Source: Collinsella sp. AF23-4AC (GTDB taxonomy: Bacteria > Actinomycetota > Coriobacteriia > Coriobacteriales > Coriobacteriaceae). From it: a stretch of 64,000 nucleotides of DNA. Made by a program: the position numbers and the translations under genes. The notes under the pieces were generated by a model, which was not told the origin of the DNA, made no database searches, and saw only the letters and a list, made by a program, of their open reading frames with translations. Location: positions 1 through 64,000 of the forward strand of contig NZ_QRVE01000008.1 of the NCBI RefSeq assembly GCF_003462685.1, in the 5' to 3' direction. Shown piece after piece: positions 46,116 through 55,802 of the stretch (the stretch's first letter is position 1; the number at the start of each line of letters is the position of its first letter).

Positions 46116-47123
46116 ATGCTGTTCGATGTTTGGGGTAGCGATACCCTTATCCACTGGGCCGGCTGGGCCATGGTCTTTATTGGCCTGATCGTGCTCAACG
46201 AGGTCGGCCGCCGCACCAAGCTGGGCGCGGCCATCATCTTTGGCGTGGCTCCGCTGGCCATGACCATCTACTGCGTCGCCATCGCCATCGGCGTCTCACA
46301 AGGCGCCGAGTGGGCGCTCACCAACCCCACCCATGTGTACCAGAACAGCTGGTTCCACTACGCCAAGGTATACGCGGCGCTGGCCGGTTGCTGGGGCTTC
46401 ATCGCCATTAAGTATCAGTGGGGCAAGATCGGCAAGGCGCATTGGTTCCGCGCATGGCCGTTTGTGATCGTCGCCATCAACATCATGATCGCCGTCGTGT
46501 CCGACTTCGAGAGTGCCTATCACTTCTTTGTCCTGGGCCAGTCCACCTGGGTCACCTCCGAAGGTGCTACGCAGCTGGCCGGCTGGAACAACGTGTTCAA
46601 CGGCATCGCCGGTATCATCAACATCTTCTGCATGACCGGTTGGTGGAGCGTCTACGCCTCCGAGGACAAGACCGACATGCTGTGGCCCGACATGACCTGG
46701 GTCTACATCATCGCCTACGATATCTGGAACTTCTGCTACACCTACAACTGCCTGCCCACCCACTCCTGGTTCTGCGGCTTTGCGCTGCTGCTGGCGCCCA
46801 CCGTCGCCGCCTTTATCTGGAACAAGGGCGGCTGGATCCAGAACCGCGCCTTTACGCTGGCCATTTGGTGCATGTTTGCCCAGGTGTTCCCCTACTTCCA
46901 GGAGGAGTCCATCTTTGTGACCCACTCCACGCTCGACCCCGGCGCCGCTACCGCGGTCTCGATCGCCGCACTGGTCGCCAACATCGCCGCGATTATCTAC
47001 GTCGCCTACCGTGCCAAGAAGCTCGGCCGCAATCCCTACAAGCAGGATGTCTTTGAGGGCACCAGCGATTGGGAGAAGGCTACCGCTCGCCGCGCCAAGG
47101 TTGATTACGCACACGCCGAGTAA
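46116..47123 (+). CDS. Polytopic membrane protein (DUF5692-like)
   Basis: 335 residues with about nine membrane helices and very many aromatic residues (MLFDVWGSDTLIHWAGWAMV; CMTGWWSVYASEDKTDMLWP; MTWVYIIAYDIWNFCYTYNC; LPTHSWFCGFALLLAP). From memory this matches a family annotated DUF5692, often beside large FAD oxidoreductases; I cannot check. GAAAGGAGAG precedes the ATG. Probably the membrane partner, transporter or electron/quinone interface of the divergent oxidoreductase. A terminator follows. Confidence 0.75.
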   Translation: MLFDVWGSDTLIHWAGWAMVFIGLIVLNEVGRRTKLGAAIIFGVAPLAMTIYCVAIAIGVSQGAEWALTNPTHVYQNSWFHYAKVYAALAGCWGFIAIKYQWGKIGKAHWFRAWPFVIVAINIMIAVVSDFESAYHFFVLGQSTWVTSEGATQLAGWNNVFNGIAGIINIFCMTGWWSVYASEDKTDMLWPDMTWVYIIAYDIWNFCYTYNCLPTHSWFCGFALLLAPTVAAFIWNKGGWIQNRAFTLAIWCMFAQVFPYFQEESIFVTHSTLDPGAATAVSIAALVANIAAIIYVAYRAKKLGRNPYKQDVFEGTSDWEKATARRAKVDYAHAE

Positions 47124-47190
47124 CGTGTTTATTCCGCCCACATTTGGATGTAGGCAAGCTTAGCCGACGCCACAATCGCGCGTCATGCGC

Positions 47191-47230
47191 AGCCCCGGAA
47201 AGCGATTCGCCCGCTTTCCGGGGCTTTTTG
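47191..47230 (+). terminator. Rho-independent terminator
   Basis: AGCCCCGGAAAGCG, loop, CGCTTTCCGGGGCT, then TTTTTG. It lies ~70 bases after the membrane-protein stop. Confidence 0.9.
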
Positions 47231-47361
47231 TTGTTGCGCGCATTCACGCACGATATGCAAAACCTCTCTCACAGATAAAATCAGATTTCCAACCGACTGA
47301 CAGCCCTATGTGACCCCAATTTTGGGTACATTGTTGTCCCGATATTGAGCTTGGGGGATAT

Positions 47362-48858
47362 ATGAAAGATGAGACGATGGGCCAAGAGGATGCGGTCCAA
47401 GATGCAGAAGCGTGTGCCGAGGCCCTGGAGAGCCTAGACCAGATCGCGCTGGCCGAGATTGCGTTTGACGATTCGAGCGTTGATGCGCAGGATGAGCCGG
47501 AAGCCGGGACGCAGTCCGATGGTAAGGATGCAGACGACGTTGAGCCTACCGAAGATGAGGTAGATCACGAAGACACCGAATGTGAGGCCGACGACCAGAC
47601 CGAATCTGACATGAGCGAGGAAACCATCTTGCTCGACAGCTTGCCGGCCGAAGATTCGCTGACCCGCGAGCTCCCTGGCTTAGGCTCTGCGCCTGCCGTG
47701 GACGAGACCATCGCCATGGGCGATATTCCCCTACCGTCCGTTCCTTCGGCACGCGAGGCCGAGGTTCGCCATCGCAAGATGTCGCCCAAGCGCCGCAACC
47801 TGATGGTTGCCGGCGTTGTGGCCGTCGCGCTCGTCGCCGGCGGCGCAGGCTATGCTGCCTGGAACGGATATCAGCAAGAGCAGGCTGCCACTGTCGCCGC
47901 CAATGCCCACACGATGATGTCGGTGCAGATTGGCGTACATGCCGCAGGGCTCGACTGTTCCGCCGGCTCCAAGATTCCCGTACAAGTGAGTGGCCAGGAT
48001 TCTGACGGATCCTCCGTGAGCGAAACACTCTATGTTGACGAGCATGGCCGTGGCATCAAACTGCTACCCGGTGACTACACGCTCTCCATTGCCGCCTCCC
48101 CCATCGCGTCCGACGGCACCGTCTATACCGTGCCGACCACCAAGGCGCAGGTCACGATCAAGAGCGACGGACAGGACCTAAGCAGCCAGGCCGCCTTTAA
48201 GCTCAAGGTGCCTTCGGCCGACACGGTAACCGACGACCAGATCGATGCCGCCGCCAAATATGCCGAGGAGGGAGGCGCGAGCTCCGCCGCCACCGCCAAG
48301 GTGCTCCAGCAGGCGGCAACCGCGCGGCGCGACGCCGCCGTCAATGCCGTGAGCGCGCAAAAGGCACAGGCGGCCCGTGATGCCGACGCCCGTCACAAGG
48401 CAACCGACCTCTACCAGCTCGATATCCCCGTCGAGTGGTACGGCAAGGTCGAGACTTGGCAAAATGGCAGCACGCTATGCATCTATCTTGCCGGCGACAG
48501 CGATACGCCGATTGTGACGCTCGTCGCGGTGCGCGAGGGCGAGAGCTTTACGCCCGATGAGGGCGATACGGTTTTGGGTGCGGCCAACCTAGGCAACGGT
48601 TACACCGTCTACGCCAGCGGCCCCATCTATCCGTACGTGGTGCCCCAGACCATCAACGGACGGACGCAGAATCCCGTGTCAACCTACCCCATGGACACGG
48701 CCATTGAGCTTGTCGAGCTTACGACCGGCAACCGCTATACGTATAGCCAGATCAAGAACGTACTGGTCGGCAAAGACGGCAAAGCCGACGCCGCGACCAA
48801 ACTCGAATGCGACTACATCGCCCAGATTCTGCTGCCGAGCATCAAGGCCCAGGACTAG
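47362..48858 (+). CDS. Membrane-anchored protein with acidic cytoplasmic tail, unknown
   Basis: 498 residues. An acidic, disordered N-terminal ~135 residues ends in a basic stop (RHRKMSPKRRNLM) and one membrane helix (VAGVVAVALVAGGAGYAAWN). The outer part contains a beta-rich domain (PVQVSGQDSDGSSVSETLYV; LLPGDYTLSIAASPI), an Ala-rich helical segment with coiled-coil character (~300-345), and a C-terminal ~140-residue domain (YQLDIPVEWYGKVETWQNGS). AGCTTGGGGG precedes the ATG. The acidic Thr-containing tail resembles a kinase/FHA substrate, but that is only inference. Confidence 0.7.
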   Translation: MKDETMGQEDAVQDAEACAEALESLDQIALAEIAFDDSSVDAQDEPEAGTQSDGKDADDVEPTEDEVDHEDTECEADDQTESDMSEETILLDSLPAEDSLTRELPGLGSAPAVDETIAMGDIPLPSVPSAREAEVRHRKMSPKRRNLMVAGVVAVALVAGGAGYAAWNGYQQEQAATVAANAHTMMSVQIGVHAAGLDCSAGSKIPVQVSGQDSDGSSVSETLYVDEHGRGIKLLPGDYTLSIAASPIASDGTVYTVPTTKAQVTIKSDGQDLSSQAAFKLKVPSADTVTDDQIDAAAKYAEEGGASSAATAKVLQQAATARRDAAVNAVSAQKAQAARDADARHKATDLYQLDIPVEWYGKVETWQNGSTLCIYLAGDSDTPIVTLVAVREGESFTPDEGDTVLGAANLGNGYTVYASGPIYPYVVPQTINGRTQNPVSTYPMDTAIELVELTTGNRYTYSQIKNVLVGKDGKADAATKLECDYIAQILLPSIKAQD

Positions 48859-48893
48859 CCGGGCGCATCATGGTACTCCCCAACCGTGATGAA

Positions 48894-48915
48894 GGGGCCA
48901 GGAGGTCCTGGCCCC
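48894..48915. terminator. Hairpin between convergent genes
   Basis: GGGGCCAGGA-GG-TCCTGGCCCC, a perfect 10-bp stem without a clear U-run; may stop transcription from both sides. Confidence 0.55.
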
Positions 48916-48931
48916 ACAGATCCGTAGATGA

Positions 48932-50284
48932 TTAGGCAAGGAGCCACTTCCATGCGGGCACAGCGTGTACCACACCGTGTTCACATGGAATATCGGCCTG
49001 TTCATCCATAGTAACGATTACCGACTCGCCAAGATCAAACTGGGCCATCGAGGCATCGAGGGCTGCAATTTCGCGTTCGCGCGTTTTCTCGCTTGCCATA
49101 TCCACACTCACCTGAGTCAGGCTATAAGCCTGCATGAGAAGTGCATCCCCAGCCACAAAGTCAACCTCATGGCTTTTATTCTTCTCCTTGACCAGTAGGC
49201 GGCAGACCGAACCGACCCGCACCGCAGGAGTCCTTCTTCTGAGCGCATTGAACACCGCAGTCTCGAGCCTCTGGCCCTGGTCCAATGCCGATGCGGGAGA
49301 GAATGCTCCAAACATCGCAGGATCGACAGCGTAGACTTTAGACGCAGACCGCGTATTATTTGCAAGTGAACGCGTAAACTCCGGCACAGAAAACAGCAGG
49401 TAGGCGTCCTCGTAATACTCAAGTAAGTCGCTGAGCGAATTACGACTGACGGGTATCTGCCTGCTCTTGAACTCGTTGTACACCTTGTTCACCGACAGCT
49501 CTCGTCCCGAAGATGCCATACACCGCGTCAGAAACAGTGAGGCCAAACGAGGGCTCTTGACGTCGTAACGCTCCACAACGTCCATAGCGACCGTTCGCGA
49601 CGCATATTCCTGTAGCAGCTGAATCGCGTCTGCGGGCGTCTGCTCAAGTGTCGCGATGAATCCCCCTCGCTCGAGATATCCGACCAGATGGTGTCGGAGC
49701 AACGCTGCAGCGCTTGAGGAGAAGGGCGCGTTCGACTCAGGAACGCTCCCCGTCTTATATCGGACGTATTCCGAAAAACTCAACGGAAACAGCTCTCGCA
49801 CAAGAGAGCGGCCCCTGAACTCGCTCTTAAGTTCCGAGGACAGCATCTTAGAAGAAGATCCCGTCACGTAGACGGTCGCTTTCTCCGTATCGACCACACG
49901 CCGCAGAAACGCACCCCATTCGGGAATTTCCTGGATTTCATCGAAGAAAATGTAGGCACCCTCGGTTCGAGCAGCAGGATATAGCGCATAGAATGTATCG
50001 AGCACGTCCGCTAGCAGCGACGGCTCATACGGACGCAAGCGCTCATCCTCACAATTGAAATAAAGCATCCGGTCAAGGTCGATACCTTGACCCTGAAGCC
50101 GCTGCATCTCCTGATACAGGCGATACGTCTTTCCACAACGACGGGCTCCCACAATCACATTTACGATGTTGTCGCGCTTGGGTTCCTGCGGGTTTCCCAG
50201 ATCAAGGTCGCGCTCAAAGACCTGTGGAACTCCTTGTTGCTCAAAGTCCTTTATTTTCTGGGCCACCAAGTCGTTGAATGCCAT
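48932..50284 (-). CDS. AAA ATPase with C-terminal DUF4143 domain
   Basis: 450 residues. Walker A is VGARRCGKTYRL and Walker B is AYIFFDEIQEIPEW; the sensor VYVTGSSSKMLSSEL is followed by FRGRSLVRELFPLSFSEYV, the classic pattern of archaeal/bacterial ATPases with DUF4143. The C-terminal part contains HEVDFVAGD, a nuclease-like Asp motif. Role unknown; such genes are common and mobile in gut bacteria. Its upstream region holds ATCAAGAT-type repeats and then a 34-bp palindrome. AT-richer than its neighbours. Confidence 0.9.
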   Translation of the reverse strand: MAFNDLVAQKIKDFEQQGVPQVFERDLDLGNPQEPKRDNIVNVIVGARRCGKTYRLYQEMQRLQGQGIDLDRMLYFNCEDERLRPYEPSLLADVLDTFYALYPAARTEGAYIFFDEIQEIPEWGAFLRRVVDTEKATVYVTGSSSKMLSSELKSEFRGRSLVRELFPLSFSEYVRYKTGSVPESNAPFSSSAAALLRHHLVGYLERGGFIATLEQTPADAIQLLQEYASRTVAMDVVERYDVKSPRLASLFLTRCMASSGRELSVNKVYNEFKSRQIPVSRNSLSDLLEYYEDAYLLFSVPEFTRSLANNTRSASKVYAVDPAMFGAFSPASALDQGQRLETAVFNALRRRTPAVRVGSVCRLLVKEKNKSHEVDFVAGDALLMQAYSLTQVSVDMASEKTREREIAALDASMAQFDLGESVIVTMDEQADIPCEHGVVHAVPAWKWLLA

Positions 50285-50576
50285 GATTCTCCAATCTTGC
50301 TTATATGCTAATCAAGATTATATCGATTCTTGATTAGCAGGAGAGCAAGATTTATGCGTATCTTGATTAATTGGTAAGCAAATTTTTCTGTTACTGGTCT
50401 CCCGGAGGATGTCGAACGGCTGAGGAGCCACCAAGCTCGAGAGAATGATTTTTCTGGGACGGGGATTTAATAATCATTTTGTACCGAATGATTATTAAAT
50501 CCCCGTCCCAGAAAAATCATCAGGCAGGCGGGAGGGGGCAAAAGTAGCTAAAAAAGCCCCGTCCCAAATGAGCTAC
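50285..50576. other. Intergenic region with perfect 34-bp palindrome
   Basis: Just upstream of the ATPase gene, TAATCAAGAT-type words recur (50308-50372) in both orientations and could be operators. 50445-50520 is the long palindrome listed separately. An AAGTAGCT/AGCTACTT inverted repeat (50541-50578) overlaps the end of the small gene at 50577. Confidence 0.5.
50445..50520. repeat. Perfect 34-bp inverted repeat, GGGACGGGG family
   Basis: Left arm 50445-50478 and right arm 50487-50520 are perfect reverse complements around an 8-base loop; the stem includes CTGGGACGGGGATTTAATAA. The CCCCGTCCCA word recurs in the adjacent AGCTAC palindrome at 50541-50578. Confidence 0.9.
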
Positions 50577-50750
50577 TTAGCGCCAGGGGTCGGCTTCGAA
50601 GAGGGGCTCGCGCTCGGGGCGGCGATCGCTGTAGGGATCGTAGCCGTCGTCGTCCTCGTTCTCGGCGCGAATATAGGGGTCGCGCGGCTTGGGCGCCGGC
50701 TTGGACGTGGGCCTGGGCGCCGGCGCGCTTGTCTTGATCTCGTCTTTCAT
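50577..50750 (-). CDS. 57-residue acidic/proline-rich small protein
   Basis: ATG at 50750, 8 bases after AGGAG; an ATG two codons earlier is too close to it. The product starts MKDEIKTSAPAPRPTSKPAP, continues with acidic NEDDDGYDPYSDRRPE and ends FEADPWR. It looks disordered. No family recognised. Good ribosome site, sensible codon use and a stop at a palindromic hairpin argue for a real gene. It lies downstream of clpB beyond a terminator. Confidence 0.6.
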   Translation of the reverse strand: MKDEIKTSAPAPRPTSKPAPKPRDPYIRAENEDDDGYDPYSDRRPEREPLFEADPWR

Positions 50751-50803
50751 CTGCATAGCTCCTTACATCGCATCCGTTCGGCATCATCGATTGTCGCACG
50801 AAA

Positions 50804-50836
50804 AAGGGCGGCGGACCCAATGGATCCGCCGCCCTT
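50804..50836 (-). terminator. clpB terminator
   Basis: Minus-strand AAGGGCGGCGGA, loop, TCCGCCGCCCTT, then TTT. 46 bases after the clpB stop. Confidence 0.88.
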
Positions 50837-50881
50837 GGCGTTTAGAGACGGCTGGTAGATTTTAAGGCATATCCCAAAAAT

Positions 50882-53509
<2,628 letters not shown>

Positions 53510-53598
53510 GGAATCACCTCTCTTGGGGCGGCCGCCCTACGGGGCGGCTTCACGTTGTTCGAGAAGTATTGTTGCCAGCTTTGTACGATCTTATACAC

Positions 53599-53625
53599 AA
53601 ATCTAAGTCTCTATATATAAGATTT
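53599..53625 (-). promoter_or_regulatory. HspR-type heat-shock operator of clpB
   Basis: AAATCTAAGTC-N5-ATATAAGATTT; both 11-bp halves are identical to those before dnaK (62840-62866). On the gene strand it reads CTTATAT-N5-GACTTAG, resembling the HAIR element of HspR, and a TATAAG box follows directly. Confidence 0.75.
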
Positions 53626-53687
53626 TCTGAGTGATTGATGGATAGGGGCAGGCACGCTCACCCACTGCGGCCTCGTCCCCTAACTAT

Positions 53688-53903
53688 CTCGATCTGAAAC
53701 ATCTATCGACCGTTTCCGGCTCCAGATGTTATAGATCGAGACGAATTGTTCAGCGGCGCCCGTTTGTCTCAATCTGTAACATCTAGTCGGCAAATAGGGC
53801 TCTATCTGTTACAAATCGAGACGAACGAAGACACCTGAGTCGAAAATCTAAATCTGTAACACCAGGCCCACTTTTAGCGGCCAAGATGTTACAGATCGAG
53901 ACA
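53688..53903. repeat. Tandem array of three ~55-70-bp imperfect palindromes
   Basis: Three hairpins in a row, each with arms of the TCTCGATCTGTAACATCT type and its complement AGATGTTACAGATCGAGA (53688-53742, 53766-53822, 53839-53903). The loops differ completely (for example ATCGACCGTTTCCGGCTC versus AGTCGGCAAATAGGGCT). They lie in a 445-bp gap between clpB and the gene at 53955. Confidence 0.85.
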
Positions 53904-53912
53904 AACCGAGAA

Positions 53913-53945
53913 CTACTACAAAGGGGACAGGCACCTTTGTGGTGG
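53913..53945. repeat. CCACCACAAAGG palindrome, copy 1
   Basis: Stem CTACTACAAAGG / CCTTTGTGGTGG around GGACAGGCA. Same element as at 54717 and, inverted, 55584. It overlaps the 3' end region of the gene at 53955. Confidence 0.85.
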
Positions 53946-53954
53946 TCGCGGTCT

Positions 53955-54626
53955 CTACTCCTTCGCCGAACCCGTACTTCCCGATTCGACGGTCCAGGGC
54001 ATCTCATCCTCGAACAGCCATGTACGGGCAGACCCACTATCGCGTGCAGTCTGCGGGTCAGGCAAGCAGGTCTGTTTATAGGCATCTTGGATACACTGAC
54101 CCATAAAATCGTTGAGCTCGGTCTGGTCGCCCTCCATGACATAGGCGACATCGCCGTCCATGATGTAGATGCCCGGACCCTCATTGCCCTCGTAGCCCGG
54201 ATCGTACGAGACATCACATAACTTTGCGCCGTTTGCAGTGTCCAGCTCGATGGACGAGTGGCATCCGCCAACCATGTCGTTCGCTTTTGCCCGATAGGAC
54301 GCATATCCGTACCAACGCTTAAATGTTTTGCCCTTGAGTAGCTCGGACGCCCTATCGATCAGGCTTGTATCCGTGGTATAGCGCATGGCCCCAAGCTGAA
54401 TACGCGGATAATTACTAATACCCAGCACAGCCGGCTGCTCATCAAAATCAACGGTAATGGTCTCGGGCTTGTCGTCGCCGGTCAGAAGTTCGACAGATTG
54501 AGTCACAGGCTTGACCACCGGCTCCGTCACCGCAGCAGGTAAAAACGCCATGCCAACAGCGCCCATGCCAACCACCGTGATCGCAAGCGCCAAAACAATC
54601 AATCCAATACGGGCAGGACTTCTCAC
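53955..54626 (-). CDS. Membrane-anchored protein, unknown function
   Basis: 223 residues from a GTG at 54626 behind GCGAGGTG; a GTG at 54665 is possible but has no ribosome site. One membrane helix (RIGLIVLALAITVVGMGAVG) is followed by a ~185-residue outer domain with four cysteines (VGGCHSS, KLCDVS, GQCIQD, QTCLPD), likely two disulfides. No family recognised. Flanked on both sides by CCACCACAAAGG palindromes. Confidence 0.65.
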   Translation of the reverse strand: MRSPARIGLIVLALAITVVGMGAVGMAFLPAAVTEPVVKPVTQSVELLTGDDKPETITVDFDEQPAVLGISNYPRIQLGAMRYTTDTSLIDRASELLKGKTFKRWYGYASYRAKANDMVGGCHSSIELDTANGAKLCDVSYDPGYEGNEGPGIYIMDGDVAYVMEGDQTELNDFMGQCIQDAYKQTCLPDPQTARDSGSARTWLFEDEMPWTVESGSTGSAKE

Positions 54627-54716
54627 AGCAAAGCACCTCGCAACGCAAACCTTCGCTACCTGCACTAATGATATCGCCAGCCAGCATTATTACCAAAAGA
54701 AGCCGCGCGCTCCTCA

Positions 54717-54749
54717 CCACCACAAAGGGGACAGGCACCTTTGTGGTGG
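54717..54749. repeat. CCACCACAAAGG palindrome, copy 2
   Basis: CCACCACAAAGG-GGACAGGCA-CCTTTGTGGTGG, perfect 12-bp stem. Same loop as copy 1. Confidence 0.9.
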
Positions 54750-54860
54750 TTTTCGACGCTAACGGTCGACCATCTCGCGCCATGAGATTAAACTTGAATT
54801 GTTCTCTGAACATATCCATTTCTGCCTATCCTCAACAGATCTTTGTCTCGAGGAGCGCAT

Positions 54861-55529
54861 ATGAAGCCGTCTCATTCCACCGGTCGCAACGTCATCGCCA
54901 TTCTCGCCATACCCATCGTGATGCTCTTCCTTATCGTCGCCACGCCCTTTTCCCTTGGCATCGCCTCGCCCTTCGATTTATGCGGAATGGTCGACGCCGG
55001 CTCGCGTGCCACCTCGCTCTCCTTTATCTGTCGCGGCGTGTTCTACGAAGATGGAATTCCCACCGGAATTTGGCGGTCAAAGTTACCGCTGCTCGGAACG
55101 ATTGATGGATGCTTCCCCTATTTCAGCCTTGAACCTCAGACGATGAATTATTTGATCGACGACCAGCCACTCGACTCCATCACCCTCGCCTACGACTACG
55201 CACCAAACACCGATGAGCGCCACATGAACCAAGTCCTCGACAAGATGCTTGGACAGTGCGGGCTCACCGAGGAGGCCGGTCGAGCCATCTATAGCAACCA
55301 GAAATTAAAGCGAACAGAACTCCGCCGTGTCGGAAAAATCAAAGGGCGAAACGGGGCCGCCTACTGGGATGCCTGGGCAACACGCGACAAGGGCGAATTC
55401 GGACACAGCACCTATATAGTCACTGTCTACACCAAAGACGGAATTAAGGACAATGTTGACGATTTCGCGTCATCCAAACTCGGCATCCCCAAAACAACCA
55501 AGACTCCCGGCTTGGATGAAATCCTGTAG
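54861..55529 (+). CDS. Membrane-anchored protein, unknown function
   Basis: 222 residues from the ATG at 54861 behind CGAGGAG. N-terminal helix (VIAILAIPIVMLFLIVATPF), then an outer domain with four cysteines (LCGMVD, FICRGV, DGCFPY, GQCGLT), and a charged C-terminal half (YIVTVYTKDGIKDNVDDFAS). Overall plan (helix plus ~190-residue four-Cys domain) resembles the divergent neighbour at 53955, but I see no clear sequence match. Unknown role. Confidence 0.65.
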   Translation: MKPSHSTGRNVIAILAIPIVMLFLIVATPFSLGIASPFDLCGMVDAGSRATSLSFICRGVFYEDGIPTGIWRSKLPLLGTIDGCFPYFSLEPQTMNYLIDDQPLDSITLAYDYAPNTDERHMNQVLDKMLGQCGLTEEAGRAIYSNQKLKRTELRRVGKIKGRNGAAYWDAWATRDKGEFGHSTYIVTVYTKDGIKDNVDDFASSKLGIPKTTKTPGLDEIL

Positions 55530-55583
55530 GGACGCCCATTAACATGCCGCTCAACGATCACAACAACATCGAGCTAGTCCCCA

Positions 55584-55616
55584 CCACCACAAAGGTGCCT
55601 GTCCCCTTTGTGGTGG
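55584..55616. repeat. CCACCACAAAGG palindrome, copy 3 (inverted)
   Basis: Same 33-base element in opposite orientation (loop TGCCTGTCC), followed by TTTTCGAC as in copy 2. Located after the gene at 54861. Confidence 0.9.
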
Positions 55617-55713
55617 TTTTCGACAAAAAGAAGCCGCCCCAATAAAAAGAGGCGGCATCAAGCAAGTCTATTTATTAGCGTCCCTCAAGACCCAACGAGA
55701 ACGCAGAAATGTA

Positions 55714-55787
55714 GCCCGGGGCTTACCCTTTCCCGAACGCGACCCTCGCGAAGCGCGTGAGCGAGCGGGAAAGGGTAAGCCCCGGGC
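55714..55787. repeat. Perfect 22-bp inverted repeat
   Basis: GCCCGGGGCTTACCCTTTCC-type left arm (55714-55735) and its exact complement (55766-55787) around a 30-base GC-rich loop that itself contains CTCGCG/CGCGTGAGCGAG pairings. Lies 16 bases after the hydratase stop, so it may terminate it. Confidence 0.85.
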
Positions 55788-55802
55788 GGACAATTAAGTG
55801 CG

